Source: DATIRA01 sp963766505
GTDB taxonomy: Bacteria > Pseudomonadota > Gammaproteobacteria > Steroidobacterales > Steroidobacteraceae
Reading direction: 5' to 3'
Length of the DNA: 64,000 bases
NCBI GenBank assembly: GCA_963766505.1
Contig: CAVYAL010000010.1
Coordinates: 186,001-250,000 of the forward strand
Part shown: piece by piece, positions 41,740 through 50,712 of the stretch
Layout of the letters: every line of letters begins with the position of its first letter
How positions within the stretch are numbered: position 1 is the first letter of the stretch
Made by a program: the position numbers and the translations under genes
Notes under the pieces: generated by a model
Seen by the model: only the letters and a program-made list of their open reading frames with translations
What the model was told of the DNA's origin: nothing
Database searches by the model: none

Positions 41740-42120
41740 ATGAACAGCGTGGATCCTGTAGTGACGTTCGAATCATCCCGGCTTCGGCGCGAGTTCCGCA
41801 CCATGCAGTGCATGGTAGAGATCTACTGCACGGATCATCATCCGGCCAGCGGGTCCGTTCCCTGCGAGCAATGCGCGGAATTTCTCGGCTATGCTGAGCT
41901 GAGGCTCGAGAAGTGCCCGTACGGCGAGGACAAGCCGACCTGCGCCCGGTGCCCGGTCCACTGCTACAAGCGCAGGCAGCGGGAGCAGGCGCGCACGATC
42001 ATGCGTTACTCGGGACCGCGGATGATTCGGCGCCATCCATGGCTGGCCCTGCTGCACGTCCTCGACAAGCTGCGCCGCGTCGAGCACCCGATGGAGGCCC
42101 GCCGCAGGCAGCGGAGCTGA
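41740..42120 (+). CDS. Nitrous oxide-stimulated promoter family protein
   Basis: A 126-residue cysteine-rich protein matching this small family: MVEIYCTDHHPASGSVPCEQ, CAEFLGYAELRLEKCPYGED, KPTCARCPVHCYKRRQREQA, RTIMRYSGPRM and RHPWLALLHVLD. Six or more cysteines and histidines suggest a metal or Fe-S site. The family name comes from an N2O-responsive promoter, its activity is not known. The remnant of nirS elsewhere in the window is the only other denitrification-related gene. Confidence 0.9.
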   Translation: MNSVDPVVTFESSRLRREFRTMQCMVEIYCTDHHPASGSVPCEQCAEFLGYAELRLEKCPYGEDKPTCARCPVHCYKRRQREQARTIMRYSGPRMIRRHPWLALLHVLDKLRRVEHPMEARRRQRS

Positions 42121-42128
42121 TGCCAGGT

Positions 42129-42320
42129 TCAGGCGGCGCGGGAGCGAGCGCTGCTGGCGGAAGAAACGCGCTCGGCCCACTGGTCCTTCAGAAAGCCATT
42201 CTCTGGCTTCCATTCGAGGGTCTCGAGCTTCCTGCGCAGCGCTGCGGCTTCCTCGTCGGCGACCAGCCGGGCGCGGGGCGAGAGCTGCAGGCTTCGATTC
42301 CTGATCCAGAGCAGACTCAT
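42129..42320 (-). CDS. Small hypothetical protein
   Basis: A 63-residue frame starting MSLLWIRNRSLQLSPRARL, helical in the middle (ADEEAAALRRKLETLEW) and low-complexity at the end (VSSASSARSRAA). GGAGAGG six bases before the ATG supports translation from 42,320; a start five residues upstream lacks one. No family recognised. The 298 bases between it and the nitroreductase gene hold nothing I can name. Confidence 0.45.
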   Translation of the reverse strand: MSLLWIRNRSLQLSPRARLVADEEAAALRRKLETLEWKPENGFLKDQWAERVSSASSARSRAA

Positions 42321-42618
42321 ATCGATCCTCTCCATTGCGGGCACGCCTTGCGCCCACCTGACTCTCCTGCACGCGCCATGCCAGACCGCTCTTTGGCGAG
42401 GATTTGCCTTGTATTTTTCGGCGCACTGCCGGCGTGGGCCGTGGCTGAGGGGCCTCGTTCGTAAAGAGTTGCGACACACCATCAGTGTTGCTTCCGTGCA
42501 ACAAAGGGTCGTGCACTGCGAACCAGCTCCCAGTTCCACGACGGGATCCGTGTCTTCACGACATAAGGCACCGATGGCCCGGGCCCCGCGGGATGTCAGC
42601 TTTTCCGACGGTCGCCGA

Positions 42619-43290
42619 TCAGAATCCGCGGAACGAGGCGAACTCCTCGAGCGCAGCACGCTCGCTCTTCAGCCGATTGATCGGCGCGTCCTCGTCCCGA
42701 TGGCCGAGCGCCATGCCGGCGAACAGCATCAGCTCGGGCGGCAGGCCGAGAAATTCGCCGACCGTACGGTGCCAGACGCACCATGCTTCCTGCGCACAGG
42801 TATGCAGGCCGCGCTCGCGCGCGAGCAGCATCACGGTCTGCATGTACATTCCGAGGTCCGACCACTGCGGCGGGCCCATCTGGCGGTCTATGCAGAAGAA
42901 CAGCCCGACCGGGGCTCCGAAGAACTCATAGTTGCGCGCGAACTGCAGCAGCCGGCCGAACTTGTCCTCGCGGCTGATTCCGATCGTTGCGTACATGTCC
43001 TCGCCGACGCGGAAGCGTCGGGTCCGGTACGGCTCACCGAGCTTCGCGGGGTAGACCTCGTATTCGGCGCCTTCCCCGCGCGGATGCGTCGGCAGCTTGC
43101 TGCGGATCGTCGAGACGAGGTCGACCAGGGGTTCGCCCGCGAGCGCGAAGACGTGCCATGGCTGGAGATTGCCTCCTGAGGGCACACGCCTGGCGGCATC
43201 GAGAATTTCCCTCACGGTCGATTCGGGGACCGGTGTCGGCAGGAAGGCACGACAACTCATGCGGGATTCGACGGCTTCGCTGACGTTCAC
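42619..43290 (-). CDS. Nitroreductase family protein
   Basis: A 223-residue FMN-dependent oxidoreductase. Features: VSEAVESRMSCRAFLPTPVP, the FMN motif ARRVPSGGNLQPWHVFAL, FFCIDRQMGPPQWSDLGMYM, and LLARERGLHTCAQEAW. Its physiological substrate (nitroaromatic, quinone, other) cannot be told from sequence. It is divergent from apt. Confidence 0.92.
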   Translation of the reverse strand: MNVSEAVESRMSCRAFLPTPVPESTVREILDAARRVPSGGNLQPWHVFALAGEPLVDLVSTIRSKLPTHPRGEGAEYEVYPAKLGEPYRTRRFRVGEDMYATIGISREDKFGRLLQFARNYEFFGAPVGLFFCIDRQMGPPQWSDLGMYMQTVMLLARERGLHTCAQEAWCVWHRTVGEFLGLPPELMLFAGMALGHRDEDAPINRLKSERAALEEFASFRGF

Positions 43291-43471
43291 TTTGAACTCT
43301 CCTGGGCTGCCCGGTCATCGTTCGCGGGCGCCGGCTAGGGTGCCCCATAATCGCGGGTCGGAAAACCCGGCCAGGGGCCGGAACGAGCGTCTCAGGTCAC
43401 GGGGCTCGCCGTCTTCGAGGCCGCCTCGCCCGATCCCTCCGTTTTCGTTACGCTGCCCAGCGAGGTTGTCG

Positions 43472-43978
43472 ATGCAGTCACTGAAAGCCCTGGTCGCCGA
43501 GATTCCCGATTTTCCGAAGCCCGGGATACTGTTTCGCGACATCAATCCGCTGCTGCGGCTGCGATTCAGCGAGACCATAAGCGCGATGGACGAGTTGTTC
43601 GACCAGGCGACCTGGGACCAGGTGGACGCAGTGGCCGGTGTCGAGTCGCGCGGCTTCATACTCGCCGCGGCGCTGGCGGACCGTCGCCGCAAGGGCCTGG
43701 TGCCGATCCGCAAGAAGGGCAAGCTGCCGCCACCGATCGTGGACGTGGCCTACGACCTCGAGTACGGCTCGGGAATCCTTGAAATGCAGGCCGGGCAGGG
43801 CCGCCTGCTGCTGGTGGACGACGTGCTCGCGACCGGAGGCACGCTGCGCGCCTCCGCCTCGCTGTGCGACCAGGCGGGATACTCGATCAGCGGTGTCGGC
43901 GTGCTGATTGATCTTGGCCTGGCACCGGGATTCCGCTGCGAGGAACACGTCCCGAGGTCGGTCATTCGATATGGCTGA
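43472..43978 (+). CDS. apt: Adenine phosphoribosyltransferase
   Basis: Purine salvage enzyme producing AMP from adenine and PRPP. The 168 residues have VAEIPDFPKPGILFRDINPL, VDAVAGVESRGFILAAALA, and the PRPP-binding motif RLLLVDDVLATGGTL. The start at 43,472 (MQSLKAL) is chosen to match the family length; the longer open frame upstream has no similarity. Its stop overlaps the start of the MFS gene by eight bases. Confidence 0.96.
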   Translation: MQSLKALVAEIPDFPKPGILFRDINPLLRLRFSETISAMDELFDQATWDQVDAVAGVESRGFILAAALADRRRKGLVPIRKKGKLPPPIVDVAYDLEYGSGILEMQAGQGRLLLVDDVLATGGTLRASASLCDQAGYSISGVGVLIDLGLAPGFRCEEHVPRSVIRYG

Positions 43979-45224
43979 ACGCCGCGCGGCGATCGCGTTC
44001 ATCTTCATCACGATCCTGCTCGACATGCTGGCGCTCGGCATGATCATTCCCGTGCTGCCGAAGCTGATCGAGAGCTTCATGGGCGGGGACACGGCCAGCG
44101 CGGCGAAGATCTACGGCGTCTTCGGTACCGTCTGGGCGTTCATGCAGTTCGTCTCGATGCCGGTGATGGGCGCGTTGTCGGACCGCTTCGGACGCCGCCC
44201 GGTGATCCTGCTGTCGAACCTCGGGCTGGGGCTCGACTACATCCTGATGGCGCTGGCGCCCAGCTTGCGCTGGCTGTTCATCGGCCGGGTCATATCCGGC
44301 GTCACCGCGGCCAGCGTCAGCACGGCGATGGCCTATGTCGCCGACGTGACGCCCACCGAGCGGCGTGCGGCGGGCTTCGGCATGATGGGTGTCGCGTTCG
44401 GTGCCGGGTTCGTGCTCGGGCCGGCGATCGGCGGCATCCTCGGCAGCATCGACCCTCGGTTGCCGTTCTGGGCCGCGGCCGTCGCGAGCCTCGCGAACGC
44501 CGCGTATGGCTTCCTGATACTGCCGGAGTCGCTGCCGCCCGAGCGACGCCGCGCATTCGAATGGCGCCGCGCGAACCCCGTCGGCTCGTTGCGGCTGCTG
44601 CGCTCGCACCCCCAGCTCAAGGGTCTCGCTGGCGTGTCCTTCCTGAGCAGTCTCGCCCACGCCGTGCTGCCGTCGACGATGGTGCTTTATGCAGGCTACC
44701 GCTACGACTGGGACGAGCGCACCGTGGGACTGAGCCTGGCCGTCATCGGGGTCTGCTCGGCAATCGTGCAAGGCACGTTGATCGGCCCCGCCGTGCGCCG
44801 CTTCGGCGAGCTGCGGACGCTGCTCTTTGGCTTGGGCGCAGGCGCCGTCGGGTTCCTGATCTATGCGCTGGCGCGGACCGGGCCGATCTTCATGATCGGC
44901 GTGCCGATCGTCGCGCTCTGGGGTCTCGCCGGCCCCTCGGTGCAGGGTCTGATGACGCGCTACGTGGATCCTTCCCAGCAGGGCCAGCTGCAGGGTGCGA
45001 ACGGCTCCGTGCTCGGTGTCGCGACGATGATCGGGCCGGGACTCTTCGCCGGGACTTTCGCCTATTTCATCGGCCCGTCGGCGCCTGTGCACCTGCCGGG
45101 CGCCGCGTTCGCACTGGCTGCGGTATTGCTGCTACTCGCGGCGCTACTGGCCGGCAGCACGATCAGGGCGCAGCCCGCAGCGCCGCTCGCCGGGGCTGAC
45201 CAGGTCATGGAACCGAAGCGATGA
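43971..45224 (+). CDS. Tet-like MFS drug transporter
   Basis: A 417-residue protein with 12 predicted helices, close to the TetA/TCR exporter group. It starts MAERRAAIAFIFITILLDML, continues LGMIIPVLPKLIESFMGGDT, and carries the MFS signature GALSDRFGRRPVILLSNLGL and RVISGVTAASVSTAMAYVAD. Substrate is unknown; tetracycline resistance is not implied. It overlaps apt at its start and glnE at its stop (four bases), so all three are coupled. Confidence 0.93.
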   Translation: MAERRAAIAFIFITILLDMLALGMIIPVLPKLIESFMGGDTASAAKIYGVFGTVWAFMQFVSMPVMGALSDRFGRRPVILLSNLGLGLDYILMALAPSLRWLFIGRVISGVTAASVSTAMAYVADVTPTERRAAGFGMMGVAFGAGFVLGPAIGGILGSIDPRLPFWAAAVASLANAAYGFLILPESLPPERRRAFEWRRANPVGSLRLLRSHPQLKGLAGVSFLSSLAHAVLPSTMVLYAGYRYDWDERTVGLSLAVIGVCSAIVQGTLIGPAVRRFGELRTLLFGLGAGAVGFLIYALARTGPIFMIGVPIVALWGLAGPSVQGLMTRYVDPSQQGQLQGANGSVLGVATMIGPGLFAGTFAYFIGPSAPVHLPGAAFALAAVLLLLAALLAGSTIRAQPAAPLAGADQVMEPKR

Positions 45225-48139
45225 CGACGACCGGCTTCGACACATCGGCGATACCGCAACTGCTGCAGCCACGGCTCGGTCATCACCTCGCGGCGCTGGC
45301 CGAGCGCGACGGTGGCTCTGCGGCCCCGGAGCTCCTGTCGGGCCTGGCCGACAGCCTGCCGCGGGTATGGGCCTGCAGCGATTTCGTCGCCGAGGCCTGC
45401 CTGCGCGACGACGCACTGCTCGGGTGGCTAGGTTCCACCGCCGGCCGGCTGCACAGCGCGCGGACCGGCAGTGGCTGGCAGCGGGGCTCGATGAGCTGGT
45501 CGGCGACGATGACGACGACGCGCACTACCTTGCTGCGCTCAGGCGCTTCCGGCGAGGCGCAGCTGGCGAGGATCGCCTGGCGGGATCTCGCGTCCTTCGC
45601 CGACGTTGACGAGATCCTGCGCGAGCTGACGCTGCTCGCCGACGTCTGCATCGATTCCGCCTTTCGCCGTGCGAACCTCCAGCTCGCCGCAAGGCATGGC
45701 GCGCCTCGCTCAGCCGACGGCGCGGAACTGCCGCTGCTGACGCTCGGCATGGGCAAGCTCGGTGGCGGCGAACTCAATTTTTCGTCCGACATCGACCTGG
45801 TGCTGCTGTTCCCCGAGCACGGCGAAACCAGCGGTCCGCGCAGCCTCGACCACCAGGAGTACTACATCCGGCTCGGGCAGCGCATGGCCCAGTGGCTCGG
45901 CGCCGTGACCGCGGACGGGTTCGTCTACCGGGTGGACCTGCGCCTGAGGCCTTTCGGCGATTCCGGTCCGCTGGCCGTGAGCTTCGATGCGTTCGAGGAC
46001 TACCTGCAGCAGCACGGCCGGGACTGGGAGCGCTATGCCTACGTCAAGGCGCGCCCGGTGACCGGCGCAGCCTCGTTCGAGGGGCTGTACCGCGACGTAC
46101 TGCGCCCCTTCGTCTACAGGCGCTACCTCGACTACCGGGTCTTCGAGTCGCTGCGCGACATGAAGGAGCTGATCGCGCGCGAGGTGGAGCGACGCGACCT
46201 GCAGGACAACGTCAAGCTCGGCCCCGGCGGCATCCGGGAAATCGAGTTCATCGTGCAGGCCTTCCAGCTGATCCGCGGCGGGCGGGATCCGCGCCTGCAG
46301 ACGCGCAGCCTGCTCGATGCGCTGTCCATGCTGGCGGGACAGAAACTGCTGGACGAGCAGGCCGTTTCGCAACTGGCCGAGTCCTACCGCTTCCTGCGCC
46401 GCGTCGAGAACCGGCTGCAGCAGTGGAACGACGACCAGACCCACGAGCTGCCATCCGACGAGGCGGGCCGTGTACGGCTCGCGTTCGCAATGGACATGCA
46501 CGACTGGGGCGAGCTCGAAGCGGAACTCTCCCGGCATCGCTCCCGGGTCAGCGGCCACTTCCGCAGGCTGGTGCTGGCGCCTCCCGAGGTCGCGGCGGCG
46601 GACGAGAGCGATCGTGCGATGGAGAGCCTGCTGCGACGCCAGCTCGACGACACGCAGCGCGCCGCACTGCTCGCGCCGCTGGGACTCGCCGACCTCGAGG
46701 GCGTGCTCGGCCGGTTGAACCAGCTGCGCGAGAGCAGCTACTTTCGTCACCTCGATGCCACGGGCCGCAGGCGGCTGAGGACCCTGCTGCCGAGGCTGCT
46801 GCGGGAAACCGCCGGCCGGGGTGCTGAGCAGCAGACGCTTGCACGACTGATCCACGTGCTCGAGCAGATCGGCGGCCGCACCGTGTACCTGGCGCTCCTG
46901 AACGAGAGCGTCGTCGCGCGGCGCCGCCTCACCGAGCTGTGCGCGCGCTCGCAGTTCCTGAGTGACCAGATCGCCGGGTTTCCGCTGCTGCTCGACGAGC
47001 TGCTCGATGAGCGGCTGTTCGAGTCGCTGCCTGCGCGGGCGCAGCTCGAGGCCGACCTGCGCTCGCGCATGGCCGGCCTGAGCGCGGAGGATCCCGAGCA
47101 TCAGGTCGAGGTGCTGCGCGAGTTCCAGCGCTCCGCCGTGTTCCGCGTCGCGGTGCCGGACATCACCGGCCGGCTGCCGCTGATGAAGGTCAGCGATCTG
47201 CTCACCGACATCGCCGAGCTGATCGTCGCCGAGGCGCTCAATCTTTCCTGGCAGCAGATCGGCGCGAAGTACGGTCAGCCGCTCTGCGGCGCGGACGAGT
47301 CGGCGCTGCGCGAGGCGGGACTCATCGTGATCGCCTACGGCAAGTTCGGCGGCTTCGAGCTCGGCTACGGCTCGGACCTGGACCTGGTGTTCCTGCACGA
47401 CTCGGGCGGCGAGATCCAGCACACGGTCGGGCCGCAGGTGCTGGACAACGGGGTCTTCTTCACGCGCCTGGTGCAGCGGCTGGTGCACCTGCTGACCGTG
47501 CACTCGAGCGCGGGGCGCCTCTACGAGGTGGACACGCGCCTGCGGCCGAGCGGCAAGGGCGGGCTGCTGGTGCAGAGCGTCGCTGGGTTCGCTGCATACC
47601 AGCGCGAGGAAGCGTGGACCTGGGAGCACCAGGCGCTGCTGCATTCCCGCGCCGTGGCCGGGGAGCAGGCGCTGCGCGATCGTTTCGAGGAACTGCGCCG
47701 CGAGATCCTCTGCACGTCGGTGCGGCGGGATACGCTGCGGGAGGACGTGCGCAGCATGCGCGAGCGAATGCGCGGCGAGCTGTCACGGGCCGGGCGGGGC
47801 GAGTTCGACCTGAAGCAGGATCGCGGCGGCATCACCGACATCGAGTTCCTCGCGCAGTACTGGTCGCTGCGCTGGGCGGATCGCCATCCGGAGCTCGTCA
47901 CGTATCCCGACGTGATACGCCAGCTCGAGAGTCTCGCCTCGATCGCGCTGGTGCCGCAGCAAACCGTGGATGTGCTGACCAGCGCATACCGGGCCTATCG
48001 CCAGCGCATCCATCACCTGTCGCTCGAGGGCGACAGCAGCGTCGTGTCGGACGAGGAGTTCCGGGAGCCGCGTGAGCAGGTCGGCGGGATCTGGGCCGAG
48101 ACGATGGAACGAGGTTCGGTGCCGCCGGCCGTCCTATAA
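45221..48139 (+). CDS. glnE: Bifunctional glutamine synthetase adenylyltransferase / deadenylyltransferase
   Basis: Regulates glutamine synthetase by adding or removing AMP in response to PII. The 972-residue protein has two nucleotidyltransferase domains: the deadenylylation half with GMGKLGGGELNFSSDIDLVL and the adenylylation half with AYGKFGGFELGYGSDLDLVF, each with its GS-D-D metal triad, followed by DTRLRPSGKGGLLVQ. Slightly longer than the E. coli protein (946). The start overlaps the MFS stop. Confidence 0.97.
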   Translation: MTTTGFDTSAIPQLLQPRLGHHLAALAERDGGSAAPELLSGLADSLPRVWACSDFVAEACLRDDALLGWLGSTAGRLHSARTGSGWQRGSMSWSATMTTTRTTLLRSGASGEAQLARIAWRDLASFADVDEILRELTLLADVCIDSAFRRANLQLAARHGAPRSADGAELPLLTLGMGKLGGGELNFSSDIDLVLLFPEHGETSGPRSLDHQEYYIRLGQRMAQWLGAVTADGFVYRVDLRLRPFGDSGPLAVSFDAFEDYLQQHGRDWERYAYVKARPVTGAASFEGLYRDVLRPFVYRRYLDYRVFESLRDMKELIAREVERRDLQDNVKLGPGGIREIEFIVQAFQLIRGGRDPRLQTRSLLDALSMLAGQKLLDEQAVSQLAESYRFLRRVENRLQQWNDDQTHELPSDEAGRVRLAFAMDMHDWGELEAELSRHRSRVSGHFRRLVLAPPEVAAADESDRAMESLLRRQLDDTQRAALLAPLGLADLEGVLGRLNQLRESSYFRHLDATGRRRLRTLLPRLLRETAGRGAEQQTLARLIHVLEQIGGRTVYLALLNESVVARRRLTELCARSQFLSDQIAGFPLLLDELLDERLFESLPARAQLEADLRSRMAGLSAEDPEHQVEVLREFQRSAVFRVAVPDITGRLPLMKVSDLLTDIAELIVAEALNLSWQQIGAKYGQPLCGADESALREAGLIVIAYGKFGGFELGYGSDLDLVFLHDSGGEIQHTVGPQVLDNGVFFTRLVQRLVHLLTVHSSAGRLYEVDTRLRPSGKGGLLVQSVAGFAAYQREEAWTWEHQALLHSRAVAGEQALRDRFEELRREILCTSVRRDTLREDVRSMRERMRGELSRAGRGEFDLKQDRGGITDIEFLAQYWSLRWADRHPELVTYPDVIRQLESLASIALVPQQTVDVLTSAYRAYRQRIHHLSLEGDSSVVSDEEFREPREQVGGIWAETMERGSVPPAVL

Positions 48140-48170
48140 TCGCGCCTGATACACGACGAGAGATCAGCCC

Positions 48171-48566
48171 ATGGCCGAACTGCTGGTGCCCATTTCCCCG
48201 GGAGAGCTCATCGACAAGATCACGATCCTCGAGATCAAGTCGGCGCGGATCGCGGACGAGCAGAAGCTTCACAACGTGAGGACCGAACTCTCGTTGCTCA
48301 CAGACACCTGGAAGGCGTCGCCGTATGCCTCCACCGACATCAGCGAGGAATGGGCCGGGCTGCGCGAGGTCAACGCGAGGCTGTGGGACATCGAGGACGA
48401 CATCCGCGACAAGGAGCGCGACGGAGCATTCGATGAGCGGTTCATCGAGCTGGCCCGGGCGGTCTACGTCACCAACGACGAACGCGCTGCGATCAAGCGT
48501 CGCATCAATACGCGGCTCGGTTCGACGCTGGTCGAGGAAAAGAGCTACGCCGACTACAAGCGGTAA
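48171..48566 (+). CDS. DUF6165 family protein
   Basis: A 131-residue soluble, helical protein. Recognisable features are VPISPGELIDKITILEIKSA, VNARLWDIEDDIRDKERDGA, and YVTNDERAAIKRRINTRLGS. Widespread in proteobacteria and often found near LPS or glycosyltransferase genes, as here. No known function. Confidence 0.88.
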   Translation: MAELLVPISPGELIDKITILEIKSARIADEQKLHNVRTELSLLTDTWKASPYASTDISEEWAGLREVNARLWDIEDDIRDKERDGAFDERFIELARAVYVTNDERAAIKRRINTRLGSTLVEEKSYADYKR

Positions 48567-48579
48567 TCCGGCCCCGGGG

Positions 48580-48780
48580 TCATTTCTTGAGCGTGAACTC
48601 GGCGCTGCAGTAGGGACATTTCGCCCAGCCGGTTTTCTCCACGGGCAGAAACACCCGGGGATGGGAGTTCCACAGCTGCATGCCGGGCATCGGGCAGGCG
48701 AGCGGCAGGTCCTCCCGCGTGACCTCGTAGTGGTGACGGGCGTTGGGCTGGGTGAGCTTCTCGCTATGCTCGGCGGTCAC
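48580..48780 (-). CDS. Zinc-finger domain protein (PF10276 type)
   Basis: A 66-residue protein with two sets of metal ligands: LACPMPGMQLWNSHPRVFLP and WAKCPYCSAEFTL, typical of the small CHCC-type zinc-finger family, related to a mitochondrial complex I accessory subunit. Bacterial role unknown. Convergent with the DUF6165 gene. Confidence 0.9.
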   Translation of the reverse strand: MTAEHSEKLTQPNARHHYEVTREDLPLACPMPGMQLWNSHPRVFLPVEKTGWAKCPYCSAEFTLKK

Positions 48781-48838
48781 GGCGCCCTCTGCTTCTGGCC
48801 GGCTGGGAACTCATTATCGCCGACCGTGGCCGCGCGCG

Positions 48839-49942
48839 TCAGCCGGTCGGCGTCCGCGGCGCCCCGCAAGCGACCAGTTCGTCGAGTTTCTGCTGCACGT
48901 CGTCGACCGTGATCAGGTCCATCACGCCGGGTCGCTCGATCTTGGTCGTCCAGGGGATCTCCGCCACCGGCCGGCCGAGCAATCGCTCGGCGGCGAGCGC
49001 ATAGCGGTCCACGCAGTGGTCGCGGCTGTAGTAGGGACCGCTCCGGGCAGGGTTGGTCGCGGCATAGAGGCCGATCACAGGTGTCCCGACCGTCGTCGCC
49101 ATGTGAGCGGGCCCCGAGTCCGGCGAAAGCAGCACGGTCGTACGCGCGAGCGTGGCCAGGAATTCGGGCAGTGTGTCGCGCCCGACCAGGTTCTGGCACG
49201 GTTGCCTCATTCGCTGCTGGATCTCGGCACCGTATTGCGCCTCGAGCGGACTCGGCCCGCCGCAGACCAGCACCCGCATCCCGTGGCGTGCGGCGGCATG
49301 GTCGCCAATGGCCGCGTAACGTTCCGCGCTCCAGTTGCGCAGCGCGTGGCTTGAGCATGGGCTGATCACCAGCGTCGGCTGCGAGTCCGGGATCACCCGC
49401 AGCGCGTATTCGAGCGCCTGCGGCGGCAGCGGAATGTCCCAGCGCATCGCGCGCCCGCGGACGCCGAGCCGTTCCGCAAAGCCGAAGAAGCTGTCCAGCA
49501 CGTGCTCGCGGCTGCGGGGCTCTATCCTGAGGTTGGTGAACAGCCACTGCCCCTCGCGCGCCCGGCGGCGATCGAAGCCGACACGCTGGTCGGCCGGCAC
49601 CAGCACCGAGGCGAGGCTGGCGCGCAGCGCCAGCTGCATGTGCAGCAGGAAGTCGAAGCGGCGTCCACCGAGCCGCCGCCTGAGGTCCGCATAGCCGGCC
49701 CGCCCGGCCTTCTTGTCGAAGACCACGAACTCGACGTCCGGCATGTGGCCGAGCAGCCTGTGCTCGAGCTTGCCGATGATCCAGGTCAGTCCCGTCGCCG
49801 GCCAGGCTTGCTGCAGCGTGCGGATCACCGGCAGCACGTGGCAGACGTCGCCGATCGCCGAGAGGCGCAGCAGGCAGATCGAGGCTGGCGGCTGCGTTGC
49901 CGGGGCGTGCACGGGCGAGGATCGGTAGGCAGCGGCAGCCAT
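48839..49942 (-). CDS. Glycosyltransferase family 9 (heptosyltransferase-like)
   Basis: A 367-residue enzyme of the family that adds heptose or related sugars to the LPS inner core. Motifs: ICLLRLSAIGDVCHVLPVIR, FLLHMQLALRASLASVLVPA, TLVISPCSSHALRNWSAERY, the sugar-nucleotide binding SPDSGPAHMATTVGTPVIGL, and YAATNPARSGPY. The start at 49,942 (MAAAAYRSS) is chosen over a longer reading that overlaps kdkA. Divergent from kdkA, 47 bases apart. Donor specificity (WaaC or WaaF like) cannot be assigned. Confidence 0.92.
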   Translation of the reverse strand: MAAAAYRSSPVHAPATQPPASICLLRLSAIGDVCHVLPVIRTLQQAWPATGLTWIIGKLEHRLLGHMPDVEFVVFDKKAGRAGYADLRRRLGGRRFDFLLHMQLALRASLASVLVPADQRVGFDRRRAREGQWLFTNLRIEPRSREHVLDSFFGFAERLGVRGRAMRWDIPLPPQALEYALRVIPDSQPTLVISPCSSHALRNWSAERYAAIGDHAAARHGMRVLVCGGPSPLEAQYGAEIQQRMRQPCQNLVGRDTLPEFLATLARTTVLLSPDSGPAHMATTVGTPVIGLYAATNPARSGPYYSRDHCVDRYALAAERLLGRPVAEIPWTTKIERPGVMDLITVDDVQQKLDELVACGAPRTPTG

Positions 49943-49989
49943 ATGGTGAACAATCCGTTCCCGAAAACCCTGCAGGAGCTTCGTGCGCG

Positions 49990-50709
49990 GTGAGCGCAAT
50001 CCAGGAATCCCGGGTGCGAACCACGAGCGGCGCGATGCTATACGATGCCTCCCGCCTGGACCACCCGACGCCGGAGGTATTCGATCCCTCGGCATGGCGC
50101 AGCGGCACCGTGCAGCGGACGCAGGGTGGCCGTGGCACGGTCACGTTCATCGACGATGGCGATCGCCGCTGGGTATTGCGCCATTACCGGCGCGGGGGAC
50201 TGCTCGCCGGCCTGCTCGGCGACCGTTATTTCTGGGCCGGGGAAGACCGCAGTCGATCATTCCGCGAATGGCGGCTGCTGGCACGGCTGGCCGGGTGGAG
50301 CCTGCCGGTGCCGCGCCCGGTCGCGGCGGGATACTCGAAGACGGGCCTGTCCTACCGCGCCGACCTGATCACCGAGGAACTGCCCACGCGACGGACACTG
50401 GCGATGGCGCTCGCATCCGCTCCGCTCGAGGACGCCCGCTGGCGCAGCATCGGAAGCTGCATCGCCCGCTTTCACGCGCTGGGCGTGCAGCATGCGGACC
50501 TGAACGCCCACAACGTGCTGCTGGGCGACGCGGGCGAGGTCTTCCTGCTCGATTTCGACCGTGGCCGGATACGCGAACGCGGTGCCTGGGAGCGCGCGGT
50601 GCTCGCGCGACTGAGGCGCTCGCTGGAGAAGGTGACGGCAGCGCTGCCGCCCGATCGCTTCGGTGAACCGCAGTGGCTGCTGCTGCTTGCAGCCTGTGAC
50701 GGTGACTGA
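49990..50709 (+). CDS. kdkA: 3-deoxy-D-manno-octulosonic acid kinase
   Basis: Phosphorylates the first Kdo of the LPS inner core at the membrane's inner face. The 239-residue protein has the kinase-fold signature RSFREWRLLARLAGWSLPVP and the catalytic block GVQHADLNAHNVLLGDAGEV followed by FLLDFDRGRIRERGAW. The GTG at 49,990 is chosen for an AGGAG site 11 bases upstream. waaA begins four bases after its stop. KdkA typically occurs in species with one phosphorylated Kdo. Confidence 0.92.
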   Translation: MSAIQESRVRTTSGAMLYDASRLDHPTPEVFDPSAWRSGTVQRTQGGRGTVTFIDDGDRRWVLRHYRRGGLLAGLLGDRYFWAGEDRSRSFREWRLLARLAGWSLPVPRPVAAGYSKTGLSYRADLITEELPTRRTLAMALASAPLEDARWRSIGSCIARFHALGVQHADLNAHNVLLGDAGEVFLLDFDRGRIRERGAWERAVLARLRRSLEKVTAALPPDRFGEPQWLLLLAACDGD

Positions 50710-50712
50710 GCC

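Noticed and set aside
43097..43471. An in-frame 125-codon extension upstream of apt
   Set aside because: It is antisense to the nitroreductase start and unlike any Apt; the family length fits a start at 43,472.
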